Source: a virus. Taken from it: a stretch of DNA of 46,995 nucleotides. This document shows positions 33,510 to 41,709 of this stretch, in pieces. The translations under genes and the position numbers were made by a program. The DNA lies in IMG/VR virus record IMGVR_UViG_3300008459_000083, positions 1-46,995 of that record. One strand, 5' to 3'. The notes under the pieces were generated by a model. The model worked only from the letters and a program-made list of their open reading frames with translations, did no database searches and was not told where the DNA came from. Position 1 is the stretch's first letter, and the number at the start of each line of letters is the position of its first letter.

Positions 33510-34883
33510 ATGGCATATATAATCAATTTAACCAATGGCACCATATTTGCTACCATAGCAGATGGTACCATCAACACTTCCAGTTCCATGGTCCTGGTTG
33601 GCAAGAACTATGCAGGTTACGGAGAATTTCTAGATGAAAACTTTATTCATCTATTGGAAAACAGTGCTGACACAGCACCTCCAGGAGCACCATTAACTGG
33701 TCAACTCTGGTGGGACGCAAACACCAATGTGCTGAAAGTTTACAACGGTACGCTATTCAAGGTTGTCTGCGCAGCTGCTGCCAGCGCCACGGCTCCTACC
33801 AGCAACGTGGTTGGTGACCTATGGTTTGACACTACCAATGCCCAGCTCAAGGTTTATACAGGTACAACATTCTTGTTGGTTGGCCCACAATTTACAGCAG
33901 GCACAGGTGTAACTGGTGCCATTGTTGATACCATCACTGACAATACCGCAGTCAACCATGTGGTGATCAAATTGTTTGTACAAGACAGCGTGGTAGGAAT
34001 CGTCAGCAAAGATGCAACTTTTACTCCACAAGTGGCCATCAGTGGCTTTACCACTGTGCGCCCAGGAATCACACTCAGTACCTTGATTGGTTCTCAAATT
34101 CCCTTGTTCCAAGGCACAGCAACATCGGCCCAGGGCTTGATTTCTGGCAATGTGGTGTTAACTCCTAACAACTTTATGAGGTCAGATACCAACACCTCCA
34201 CCACCGGCACACTCAGCGTGCTGAACAACAGTGGACTAAGTGTAGGTGACAACTCGGACTTCCGTGTCACTGTGGCTGGCACAGCAGTATCGGTCAACAA
34301 TCAAACTTCTGGCGGCAACTTTAGCATTGGCGTCAACGTTGGTGGAACACCAACTCCGGCTTTGAGCATACTTGGTACCACGGCTGTTGTTGGTGTATTA
34401 GGGATATCTAATCTGAATGCAGGCAACGGAGTCGGCAATATCGGATCTTCCAGTAACTATTTCAATCGCTTGTTTGCCACAGCAACCACAGCACTTTATG
34501 CGGACGTGGCTGAACGCTTTGCGTCCGATCAAGAATATGCTCCGGGTACTGTGGTAGAACTTGGCGGCACAGCAGAAATTACTCGTTCAAACACAGATCT
34601 CAGTGACAATGTGTTTGGTGTTATCAGTACCCAAGCAGCCTATCTTATGAATGGCGGCGCTGGGTCAGATGCTACACATCCTCCAGTGGCCATGACTGGC
34701 CGTGTTCCGGTCCTTGTGACTGGGATTGTACGCAAAGGCGATCGGTTGGTATCGGCTGGCAATGGTCTGGCACGTGCTGCCCAACCAGGAGAGGCCACTG
34801 CATTTAACACTGTGGGCCGTGCATTACATGACAAGTTGGAAGACACCCAAGGCACTGTCGAAGCAATTGTAACAATCAAATAA
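33510..34883 (+). CDS. tail fibre-like protein with Peptidase_G2-like C-terminal domain
   Basis: This 457-residue protein starts with a fibre-base region (MAYIINLTNGTIFATIADG). Two short repeats typical of phage fibres follow: LTGQLWWDANTNVLKVYNGT (about 63-82) and VVGDLWFDTTNAQLKVYTGT (about 98-118). The middle is a beta-rich shaft with N/G/S-rich strands. The C-terminus (about 325-457) has YADVAERFASDQEYAPGTVV, NVFGVISTQAAYLM, and PVAMTGRVPVLVTGIVRKGD, resembling the Peptidase_G2 autocleavage/chaperone domain of phage tail spikes. Such domains fold the trimer and then cut themselves off. A ribosome site and a late promoter precede it. The fibre role is likely; autocleavage is inferred. Confidence 0.7.
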   Translation: MAYIINLTNGTIFATIADGTINTSSSMVLVGKNYAGYGEFLDENFIHLLENSADTAPPGAPLTGQLWWDANTNVLKVYNGTLFKVVCAAAASATAPTSNVVGDLWFDTTNAQLKVYTGTTFLLVGPQFTAGTGVTGAIVDTITDNTAVNHVVIKLFVQDSVVGIVSKDATFTPQVAISGFTTVRPGITLSTLIGSQIPLFQGTATSAQGLISGNVVLTPNNFMRSDTNTSTTGTLSVLNNSGLSVGDNSDFRVTVAGTAVSVNNQTSGGNFSIGVNVGGTPTPALSILGTTAVVGVLGISNLNAGNGVGNIGSSSNYFNRLFATATTALYADVAERFASDQEYAPGTVVELGGTAEITRSNTDLSDNVFGVISTQAAYLMNGGAGSDATHPPVAMTGRVPVLVTGIVRKGDRLVSAGNGLARAAQPGEATAFNTVGRALHDKLEDTQGTVEAIVTIK

Positions 34884-34897
34884 ATTAGGAAGCAACA

Positions 34898-35890
34898 ATG
34901 ACGTATTCATCCGGCTCACTGATTGAAGCGGTAGACTATAATGGGTTTGCCAACAACACTGCTGGCGCCAATGTCAACACAGTCTGGGGCACAGGTTCTG
35001 GAGATAGTGGCTGGGGACAAGCCAGTACACTGACCACGGTAGCAGCTGGCACTGATGTAACAGCCACACAATGGGCCAACCTGAACAGTAGAATCACCAG
35101 CATGGCCGCTCAAACAAACACAACAATCACATCCAGGGTAAACCCAGTGGTTGGAGATATCATTGGTATTTTATCTGCCGTAAATACCGACCTGACCAAT
35201 TGCACAACCAATCGTGGCGATGCTGCAGCTTCTGGAACCACCAGCAACACCTGGACGGGCAGTACAGCCAAGACCACAGCCACTGGATCTGGACAATCTG
35301 CTTGGACTATTACATGGACTCATGTCATCACTTTTCCCAGTGCTGATCAAGCCAGATATTTTTGGAATGCCGGCGGCCTAGTTCGTTTGGACATGAGCAA
35401 AACTGCCAACGTGACCGATGCTGACCCAGACTGGAACGTCTTTGTGGGCACAGTGGGTCAACTGTATCTAAGTGGACGAGTCAACGGCGCCAGTCAAACT
35501 ATTGCCACTATACCCTATAGCGGATTCACTCGTTCAGTCAATCCCCAGCCTGTAGCGAGTACCACAGGATGGTACACACTTGGATCAGGTGCAGCACCCA
35601 CTACCATGTTCCAAATCAACGACCCAGTGAGTCCTTACACTGGTAACTTCATAAGGGTCACTGCCGAAGTCAATGCTGGCAGGACCACACTGACCTTGAG
35701 GACCTTATGGAGTAGCAGTGGAACAGCCATTGTAGGTTCTACTGCCAATATTTCTGGTGGCACCGATACTGCAAGCCCGTATGTGAGTTTTGGCACTGCT
35801 CCTGCGGTATTGTGCAGATTTATTCCACCGTCGACCGCGTCTCTTACCGACAGCTGGGGCACACCAACTATTGCAGCTTCGGTTGTTTAA
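34898..35890 (+). CDS. tail or virion structural protein (unassigned)
   Basis: This 330-residue protein is rich in T, S, G, N and A. It starts at ATG 34898 with AGGAAG as ribosome site in the 14-base gap after the fibre gene. The first part (about 1-110) has NTVWGTGSGDSGWGQ and a helical TATQWANLNSRITSMAAQTN segment, a pattern I remember from conserved marine T4-like structural proteins. The remainder (about 120-330) is beta-sandwich-like, with WTITWTHVITFPSADQARYF, FWNAGGLVRLDMS and FIRVTAEVNAGRTTLTLRTL strands. There is no catalytic motif. It may be a fibre tip, adhesin or head/tail decoration protein. Confidence 0.6.
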   Translation: MTYSSGSLIEAVDYNGFANNTAGANVNTVWGTGSGDSGWGQASTLTTVAAGTDVTATQWANLNSRITSMAAQTNTTITSRVNPVVGDIIGILSAVNTDLTNCTTNRGDAAASGTTSNTWTGSTAKTTATGSGQSAWTITWTHVITFPSADQARYFWNAGGLVRLDMSKTANVTDADPDWNVFVGTVGQLYLSGRVNGASQTIATIPYSGFTRSVNPQPVASTTGWYTLGSGAAPTTMFQINDPVSPYTGNFIRVTAEVNAGRTTLTLRTLWSSSGTAIVGSTANISGGTDTASPYVSFGTAPAVLCRFIPPSTASLTDSWGTPTIAASVV

Positions 35891-35906
35891 TCACTAGCCA
35901 AAACGC

Positions 35907-35935
35907 TCGACTCTGCGGTAAATTTGTAGTATAAT
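35907..35935 (+). promoter_or_regulatory. sigma70-like promoter for the right-hand operon, possibly leaderless
   Basis: TCGACT (35907-35912) and TATAAT (35930-35935) are separated by 17 bases. The -10 box is perfect and ends 6 bases before ATG 35942, so transcription would start on or next to the start codon. No Shine-Dalgarno site is present. It is the only promoter-like sequence I see in the 51-base gap upstream of the long overlapping operon. Confidence 0.5.
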
Positions 35936-35941
35936 AATCCT

Positions 35942-36244
35942 ATGGATACCAATCAACTTGTGGCACACGCCCGTGCTAGGTTTGAGCATGAATCTGCTCG
36001 CCGCGCATTACGAGAAAAATACCAGGCCAAATTTACTTTTGCTCATGCCGGAGGCATGTGGCAGGCCGGTCCAGAACTGCTGACCCTGTTAAAACTGTGC
36101 TCGGGCACTGTGGTGATCCTGGATCTGTACGAAAATCCTGTCCGGATACAGGCCGAAGAACTGTATGAACTGGCCTTGCAACGCTGGCAAGAATGCTTGA
36201 ATGCCTGGCTGATCGAATACGAACAGTCGAACCAACAACGATGA
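35942..36244 (+). CDS. conserved small phage protein, first gene of the right-hand operon
   Basis: This 100-residue soluble protein begins with a charged helix (QLVAHARARFEHESARRALR), a short strand section (AKFTFAHAGGMWQAGPELL) and a VVILDLYENPVRI segment, and ends in a long helix (ELYELALQRWQECLNAW). I recall proteins of this shape in marine T4-like phages near structural genes, all of unknown function. It starts 6 bases after a TATAAT box. Its TGA overlaps the next ATG as ATGA. No metal or catalytic motif is visible. Confidence 0.65.
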   Translation: MDTNQLVAHARARFEHESARRALREKYQAKFTFAHAGGMWQAGPELLTLLKLCSGTVVILDLYENPVRIQAEELYELALQRWQECLNAWLIEYEQSNQQR

Positions 36245-37002
36245 CCACGGGAGCTTTGATATTTGCTCACAACAATGATCACATAGACTATGTGGCCATG
36301 GCTCGCTGGTCAGCCCAAAACATAGAGCGTCATCTTGGTATACCCACACACGTTGTGACTGATACCGTCACAGACAACTCCAACTCAAGATGGTTTGGGG
36401 ATTACAACATCAACATGGCCTGGCACAACCAAAGCCGAGTCACTGCTTATGATGCCAGTCCTTGGGATCGTACCTTGGTCTTGGATGCAGATTATGTGGT
36501 GGCCAGTGATCAACTACGAACTATCATGGATACCAATCAAGATTTTTTGTGCTTTCGCCGAGCCTATGATGCCACAGGAGTCAATGACTTTGTGGGGCAC
36601 GATACCTTTGGAGATGTGCGCATGCCCATGTGGTGGGCTACGGTCATGTGGTTTAATCGTAGCCAGCACAGTCAACTCATATTTGAAGCCATGGCCATGA
36701 TACGCAACAACTGGACACACTACAGACGCATATACAAAATCAATCAGGCCACCTATCGCAACGACCATGCGCTCAGTATTGCCTTGTGCCTATTACAAGG
36801 GCACACTCTGGACGTGCCTGCTGTACCTTGGAGCATGGCTTCGGTCATGCCAGAATACCGGTTGACGCAAACTGATTCGGATTCTTATCGTGTGGAGTTT
36901 GAGGATCACTTGCAACGCTCGCGCTGGATTGAATTGCATGATCAAGATTTCCATGCCATGGGCAAACAACAACTAGGAGACATAGTTGCCAATTGTTGCT
37001 GA
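36241..37002 (+). CDS. GT-A-like glycosyltransferase candidate (DAD motif)
   Basis: This 253-residue protein has the outline of a nucleotide-sugar transferase. The N-terminal Rossmann-like part (ALIFAHNNDHIDYVAMA, then THVVTDTVTD) leads to a D-x-D motif in LVLDADYVVASDQL (about 79-92), which would bind metal and nucleotide-sugar. The acceptor half contains MPMWWATVMWFNRS (about 124-137) and RNDHALSIALCLLQGH (about 180-195). The start is ATG 36241, overlapping the previous stop; longer in-frame starts lie inside the upstream gene. The next gene is a shorter relative. Donor and acceptor are unknown. Confidence 0.65.
   Translation: MTTGALIFAHNNDHIDYVAMARWSAQNIERHLGIPTHVVTDTVTDNSNSRWFGDYNINMAWHNQSRVTAYDASPWDRTLVLDADYVVASDQLRTIMDTNQDFLCFRRAYDATGVNDFVGHDTFGDVRMPMWWATVMWFNRSQHSQLIFEAMAMIRNNWTHYRRIYKINQATYRNDHALSIALCLLQGHTLDVPAVPWSMASVMPEYRLTQTDSDSYRVEFEDHLQRSRWIELHDQDFHAMGKQQLGDIVANCC
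36975..36979 (+). promoter_or_regulatory. ribosome binding site deciding a TTG start
   Basis: AGGAG lies 6 bases before TTG 36986 and supports that unusual start codon for the second glycosyltransferase-like gene. The first ATG inside that frame would remove the conserved strand around GYVIPAIGP. Confidence 0.65.
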
Positions 37003-37711
37003 ACGTGGATACGTTATTCCTGCCATTGGGCCTGTGTACGAAGCTTGCGCTGAACAACTGGCTCACAGTCTTTATCAATTCCATCCTGCGGCCAATGTCA
37101 CTATAGTTACCGCGGACATGTTACCCTATGGAGATCAGGGCGGCTGGGCCAACGACTGGCAAATGTTTAGTGTCAGTCCTTATAGACAAACTATCAAACT
37201 AGAAGCTGACATGATTGTAGCCAGCCCAGTGGACCATTGGTGGACCTTGTTTGAACTGCGCGATGTTGTGATCAGTCTAGGTTGCAGAGATTTTTATGGA
37301 CAATCGTCCTCAGTGAGGACTTATAGAAAATGCTTTGATACTAATCATTTGCCAGATGTGTTCAACGCTGTCACTTACTGGAGATTGAGTTCAACAGCCA
37401 AGGAATTTTTTGATCTGGTCCGGCAAATATTTGAGCATTGGACCGAATTCCGTAAACTGTTGAAGTTTGCAGATGATCAACCCAGCACCGATGTGGTCTA
37501 TGCCATGGCCGCCAAGATCATGGGCCCGGAACGTGTGACTTTGCCTGTTGGAGTTGGTCCCAGTATTGTACACATGAAACGCGGTATCAATCCCATAAAG
37601 ACCGACGACTGGACTCAGGAGTTAATTTGGGAAACAGATCCTTTCCGGATAAACACTATTGCACAATCAGGATTCGTACACTATCACAAGAAAGATTGGA
37701 GGATACAATGA
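36986..37711 (+). CDS. second GT-A-like glycosyltransferase candidate (EAD in place of DAD)
   Basis: This 241-residue protein starts at a TTG with a good ribosome site. The layout is like the preceding gene: N-terminal GYVIPAIGPVYEACAEQLAH, VTIVTADMLPYGDQ, then IKLEADMIVASPVDHWW (about 69-85) where the D-x-D position reads EAD. A middle FYGQSSSVRTYRKCF-DTNHLPDVFNAVTYWR segment and a late GPSIVHMKRGINPI strand follow. It resembles glycosyltransferases of the GT-A fold. The Glu may still bind metal, or the protein may use an acceptor or donor differently. It overlaps the previous gene by 17 bases and the next by ATGA. Confidence 0.6.
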   Translation: MPIVAERGYVIPAIGPVYEACAEQLAHSLYQFHPAANVTIVTADMLPYGDQGGWANDWQMFSVSPYRQTIKLEADMIVASPVDHWWTLFELRDVVISLGCRDFYGQSSSVRTYRKCFDTNHLPDVFNAVTYWRLSSTAKEFFDLVRQIFEHWTEFRKLLKFADDQPSTDVVYAMAAKIMGPERVTLPVGVGPSIVHMKRGINPIKTDDWTQELIWETDPFRINTIAQSGFVHYHKKDWRIQ

Positions 37712-37953
37712 GCAATGATCATGATAAAGTCAAACACAGCCGCCGCATCAGCAAAACACGCGATGCCGAAATACGTCAAGTAAAAATTGCCCGAGCTCAC
37801 GGGGTCACAGTAAAAGAATATCATAGATATGCCAAGCATCATGCCATGAACTGCGGTCGTCCACACTGCTTGTTGTGTGGCAACCCACGCAGGATCTGGC
37901 GTGAAAAAACCATACAAGAACAACGCAACGAACAACGCAAAGACGATGAATAA
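37708..37953 (+). CDS. small CG-x3-C-x2-CGNPR protein (likely zinc-binding)
   Basis: This 81-residue basic protein starts at ATG 37708 with GGAGG 5 bases upstream. The N-terminal half is a charged helix (SRRISKTRDAEIRQVKIARAH). The core is YHRYAKHHAMNCGRPHCLLC followed by GNPR (about 44-67), with Cys at 55, 60 and 63 and nearby His residues that could bind zinc or iron. Small proteins with this CG-x-P-x-C-x-x-CGNPR signature are widespread in phages and bacteria as I recall, without a known role. It overlaps the neighbours (ATGA upstream, 8 bases downstream). RNA binding is possible from charge; this is inference. Confidence 0.7.
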   Translation: MSNDHDKVKHSRRISKTRDAEIRQVKIARAHGVTVKEYHRYAKHHAMNCGRPHCLLCGNPRRIWREKTIQEQRNEQRKDDE

Positions 37954-38284
37954 GCTGACTGTTGAAAACTTTTGGAAAATATGGTCTGAATCCGCGGTCC
38001 AGGCACCAGCGGTATTTTATAGATTATACTACAATGACGATGGCAGTCCTATGTATTACACCATGGAAGATTTACCAGGTAATTACGTTGAGGTGGACAT
38101 AAACACATATCTTGTTGGATCTCACAATGTTCGCGTGGTTGATCAAAAATTAGTAGATCTACCGACTGTGGGGATGGCAACAAAATTACGACCCAATTTG
38201 TCAACAGGCACAGCCTGTGATCCACACGATGTTTGTGTTGTGGTTGACGAAAATGTGTCGCACGTAAAATGGAGTTTGCAATGA
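37946..38284 (+). CDS. conserved small protein of unknown function
   Basis: This 112-residue protein starts at ATG 37946, overlapping the previous stop by 8 bases. It has the pattern VENFWKIWSESAVQAPAVFY, then RLYYNDDGSPMYYTMEDLPG, then YVEVDINTYLVGSHNVRVVD, a mixed alpha/beta domain with a proline/glycine turn. I recall similar short proteins in marine phage genomes near glycosyltransferase-like genes. No enzyme motif or membrane segment is visible. Its stop overlaps the next ATG as ATGA. It is not a likely radical SAM precursor peptide, because it is folded-looking throughout and has no Cys/Gly-rich core. Confidence 0.6.
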   Translation: MNKLTVENFWKIWSESAVQAPAVFYRLYYNDDGSPMYYTMEDLPGNYVEVDINTYLVGSHNVRVVDQKLVDLPTVGMATKLRPNLSTGTACDPHDVCVVVDENVSHVKWSLQ

Positions 38285-39204
38285 ACAAAATAGACATAGC
38301 AGATCTAGACTGTATCTATCTCAGTTATGATGAGCCCAACAAAGAAGAAAACTGGATAAAAATCAAAAACATGATACCATGGGCACGTCGTGTGGATGGC
38401 ATCAAAGGAAGTGATTCGGCACACAAGGCAGCCGCTGAAGCCAGTGGCAGTGAAAGATTTGTGTTGATCGACGGCGACAACATACCAGATGCAAAGTTTT
38501 TTAATCTACAACTAGAACTTGATAGTACCAATGTAGATTGTGTATTTCGTTGGCGAAGCAGAAATCACATCAATGGTCTCATGTACGGCAATGGTGGACT
38601 CAGTTGCTGGACCCAACAGTTTGTCATGGACATGCGTACACATGAAAACTCAGATGGTGCCACAGAAAGCAATGTGGAATTTTGTTTTGATCCCAAATAC
38701 ATAGCCATGCATGATTGCTACTCGACCACATATCCCAATGCCAGTGAAAAACAGGCCTGGCGTGCTGGATTCCGTGAAGGTGTCAAAATGTGCCTGAACA
38801 AGGGAGCCAGACCCAGCTTGACAGAATTCCAACAACGTGTGCATCATAGAAATCTTGATCACTTGACCATATGGCACAATGTGGGTCGCGATGTGGAACA
38901 CGGTATCTGGTCCGTAGCAGGTAGCCGCATGGGCACTTATATGACCATGCTCACTGAGTGGGACTATCGATTGGTACAGGACTTTGATGCTCTTGAAGAT
39001 CTATGGAAAACCGTGCAGGATCATGATCCTGAAATTGTGGCTGGACGGGTCAGTGAAGATCTGCACACACAATTGGATCTTCCCATGATCATGCTTGATG
39101 CCAATGCCAGCAAGTTTTTTAAACATCATTATCGTAGCAATTGGCACAATCGAGGTTTGATGGTGCGAGAGATAGATGTAATAAGGCAACAAGAAGGATG
39201 GTAA
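38281..39204 (+). CDS. third glycosyltransferase-like protein (DGDN motif)
   Basis: This 307-residue protein starts LDCIYLSYDEPNKEENW (about 9-25), continues with PWARRVDGIKGSDSAHKAAA (about 33-52), and has FVLIDGDNIPDAKFF (about 60-74). This is the layout of a GT-A domain, with DGD as the metal-binding motif. The rest includes GLMYGNGGLSCWTQQFVMDM (about 103-122), NVEFCFDPKYIAMHDCYSTT, and HIWH-type His residues near the centre. The family is one I recall from marine phages and uncultivated bacteria, with no known substrate. It overlaps both neighbours and is directly upstream of the first radical SAM gene. The start ATG at 38281 is preferred over an in-frame ATG at 38269. Confidence 0.6.
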   Translation: MNKIDIADLDCIYLSYDEPNKEENWIKIKNMIPWARRVDGIKGSDSAHKAAAEASGSERFVLIDGDNIPDAKFFNLQLELDSTNVDCVFRWRSRNHINGLMYGNGGLSCWTQQFVMDMRTHENSDGATESNVEFCFDPKYIAMHDCYSTTYPNASEKQAWRAGFREGVKMCLNKGARPSLTEFQQRVHHRNLDHLTIWHNVGRDVEHGIWSVAGSRMGTYMTMLTEWDYRLVQDFDALEDLWKTVQDHDPEIVAGRVSEDLHTQLDLPMIMLDANASKFFKHHYRSNWHNRGLMVREIDVIRQQEGW

Positions 39205-40583
39205 AAAGTGATTTCTTGCACAGTGCCGAACAGATGCAACAGTCATTGGGACCAGCCTTGTGTTTGGCTAAATGGAAACAGGTCAGCTTGCACTTGCCCA
39301 CGGGCCTAAACAACAGTTGCTACCATCCACCTCTACACCCTATTCCTGCAGAGTTGTTAGAAGATAATCCATCAGCACTACACAATACTCCGCACAAAAA
39401 AGAACAGCGTAAAATTATGTTACGGCAAGAACGTCCAGCAGAATGTAGCTATTGTTGGAACATGGAAGACAACAATAAACTTAGTGACAGACATTATAGA
39501 AGTGGCGAGCCTTGGGCTGCCAAAGATTTTGATGTCGTGGTAAATTCAACCGGAGAAGAAGATGTCTTACCTAGTTATGTTGAAGTTAATTTTAATCATG
39601 CTTGTAATCTTAAATGTAGTTATTGCAGTCCACAGTTTAGTTCCTCATGGGCGGACGAAGTTGAGAAACTGGGAGGATTTCCTACTAGCCGTGTTCACAA
39701 TGATCCCAGTCACTTTGTTGGCCGCAACCGTCCTATCCCAGTAAGAGAACACAATCCCTATGTAGACGCCTTCTGGTCTTGGTGGCCCGACTTGTATCCA
39801 GAGCTAGAACACTTCCGTATGACCGGCGGCGAGCCATTGCTAGACAAAAACACTTATCGTGTATTTGATTATGTATTTGCTAATCCTAGTCCCAAGCTTC
39901 ACTTGAATGTGACCAGTAACTTCAGTGTGGATGAGCGGTCATGGCAGAAGTATTTGGGCTATGTCAAACAGTTATGTGAAGGTGAACAGATAGAACACTT
40001 CATGCAGTATGTGAGCTTGGACAGTTTTGGACCTCAATCCGAGTATATCAGACACGGCCTGGACTTTGATCTGCTGTGGGACCGTGTAAATCAGTTCCTC
40101 ACAGAAATTCCAGGACGTAACAGCGTAACATTTATTGTGACCATGAACAATTTGAGTGTCACTGGTTTGCCACACTTGTTTGCTGGTATACTTGGTCTAC
40201 GCAAGATATACAGTACAACATATCAGCGTGTGTGGTTTGATACGCCAGTGCTTCGCCAGCCTGCCTGGCAAAGTCTGCAACTCTTACCTGAAAGTTATGT
40301 GGATCAACTTGAACAACTATGGGCCTGGATGATCAGACAGACGGAACGACCAGAAGCTCCGTTTCAAGGCTTTAAAGATTACGAGATAGCACGTCTAGAT
40401 CGTGACATAGCCTGGATGCGTGATGGGCAAAGGTTAGATTCTACATACTTACAAAAAAATAAAGCAGATTTTTATAGATTCTTTAGTGAACACGATCGTC
40501 GCCGCGGCACTGACTTTTTAACAACATTTCCAGAAATGAACGCCTGGTGGAAGGAATGCGAGTATCATGCTAGGCAATCGTAA
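39198..40583 (+). CDS. radical SAM protein with N-terminal twitch-like cluster, subfamily A (copy 1)
   Basis: This 461-residue enzyme has the radical SAM [4Fe-4S] motif C136-NLK-C140-SY-C143 and a GGEP SAM-binding loop (FRMTGGEPLLD, about 213). Ahead of it is a second cysteine set: C22 (in LCLAKW), C41 (SCYHPP), C83 and C86 (CSYCW), probably an auxiliary Fe-S site like a half-SPASM (twitch) domain placed N-terminally. The C-terminus has RRRGTDFLTTFPEMNAWW, shared with copy 2. Such proteins use SAM-derived radicals on peptides, sugars or bases; the substrate is unknown. The start is ATG 39198; longer open codons upstream overlap the previous gene. It overlaps the next gene by 17 bases. Confidence 0.85.
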   Translation: MVKSDFLHSAEQMQQSLGPALCLAKWKQVSLHLPTGLNNSCYHPPLHPIPAELLEDNPSALHNTPHKKEQRKIMLRQERPAECSYCWNMEDNNKLSDRHYRSGEPWAAKDFDVVVNSTGEEDVLPSYVEVNFNHACNLKCSYCSPQFSSSWADEVEKLGGFPTSRVHNDPSHFVGRNRPIPVREHNPYVDAFWSWWPDLYPELEHFRMTGGEPLLDKNTYRVFDYVFANPSPKLHLNVTSNFSVDERSWQKYLGYVKQLCEGEQIEHFMQYVSLDSFGPQSEYIRHGLDFDLLWDRVNQFLTEIPGRNSVTFIVTMNNLSVTGLPHLFAGILGLRKIYSTTYQRVWFDTPVLRQPAWQSLQLLPESYVDQLEQLWAWMIRQTERPEAPFQGFKDYEIARLDRDIAWMRDGQRLDSTYLQKNKADFYRFFSEHDRRRGTDFLTTFPEMNAWWKECEYHARQS

Positions 40584-41709
40584 ATTAATACTGGATGTAT
40601 GTTGTGAAGTGTACGATCTGGTGTTGCCTTGGATGGACGGAGATTTTTTTGATTTCAGCAAACATAACGTAGTGCCGGGTGCTGTGTACTTGATTGGCCG
40701 GGCACAGATGAATCACAATCGAGAGCACATTCGTGAACTGGTCGAATCCAACACCATACGAGTGATCTTGAGTAATCCAACCGAAGGAAGCTCTACACTC
40801 AGAGATCACTGTGAACATGTACACAAATGCGGTGATCTGATCCGCGGTCACCGAGTGCTGTTGATCGGTGGCGGCGACATGGATTCAGATTGGCCTTGCT
40901 TGCAGTATGAAAGTTTTTTGCCTAAGATTTTAGACTACGAGGAAAATCAACAAGCCACGAGTCAATCATCGCGCATATACGAGACCCGACACAAGCCATA
41001 CAAATTTTTATTTTTAAATGGACGTAGTCGTCCTCATAGAAAATACCTGTTGGAAAAATTCAAATTAGATGGTGTGTTAGGTCAATCCTTGTGGACCAAT
41101 TTGGAAAATCGTTCAGGTTCTCATGGGCAACTAGCACTATGGTACCAAGGACAGGATCTCATGCTCACGGCCACTGATGTCAAAACCCTGCCAGAACAAT
41201 ACGAAGTAGATAGATATTGTCAACAGGTCAACAAGACTTTTGATTCTGGATTCGTAAAAAGCGATCTGTTTAATCAAGAGTGGGGAGAAATATACATTGA
41301 GCCTGCACCTTACATAGACACCTATTTTAGCCTGGTCACAGAAACAGTGTTTGATTATCCTTACAGTTTTCGTACAGAAAAAATTTGGAAGCCCATTGCC
41401 ATGGCTCATCCCTGGATAGCTGTGGCCAATGCCGGTTATTACAGAGACATGCATCGTTTGGGATTTAAATCTTTTGGTCACCTAATTGATGAAAGTTTTG
41501 ATCAAATTGAAGATTCACAAAAACGCATTGAACGTATTAGTGAGGTGGTTACGGACCTGTGCAAGCAAAATCTGGATGAATTCCTTGCGTCTGCACAAAA
41601 TATCTGTAAATACAATCAACAACATCTAGCAGACATGCGCCTGCAGGTCCGTAAAGAATTTCCCGAACGTTTTTTCCAATTTATTGCCCGGTATCAATTC
41701 AATGAATGA
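40567..41709 (+). CDS. glycosyltransferase-like protein with TEKIWKP C-terminal motif (copy 1)
   Basis: This 380-residue protein sits between two radical SAM genes. The N-terminal half is Rossmann-like, with VYLIGRAQMNHNREHIRELV (about 40-59), VLLIGGGDMDSDWP (about 96-109) and FLFLNGRSRPHRKYLLEKF (about 147-165). The C-terminal domain has YFSLVTETVFDYPYSFRTEK (about 253-272), IWKPIAMAHPWIAVAN, and LGFKSFGHLIDESFDQIEDS (about 301-320). The TEK-x-(W/F/Y)-KP and GF-x-(S/T)-(F/Y)-x-x-(L)-(I/F)-DES(F/Y)D pattern recalls the donor-binding end of GT-B enzymes such as fucosyltransferases. The gene at 45541 shares this end. Transfer of a sugar is a reasonable guess, unproven. Confidence 0.6.
   Translation: MLGNRKLILDVCCEVYDLVLPWMDGDFFDFSKHNVVPGAVYLIGRAQMNHNREHIRELVESNTIRVILSNPTEGSSTLRDHCEHVHKCGDLIRGHRVLLIGGGDMDSDWPCLQYESFLPKILDYEENQQATSQSSRIYETRHKPYKFLFLNGRSRPHRKYLLEKFKLDGVLGQSLWTNLENRSGSHGQLALWYQGQDLMLTATDVKTLPEQYEVDRYCQQVNKTFDSGFVKSDLFNQEWGEIYIEPAPYIDTYFSLVTETVFDYPYSFRTEKIWKPIAMAHPWIAVANAGYYRDMHRLGFKSFGHLIDESFDQIEDSQKRIERISEVVTDLCKQNLDEFLASAQNICKYNQQHLADMRLQVRKEFPERFFQFIARYQFNE

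Noticed and set aside
36193-36240. Longer start for the first glycosyltransferase-like gene
   Set aside because: It lies inside the preceding gene and adds residues unlike the family opening; ATG 36241 makes the usual ATGA junction.
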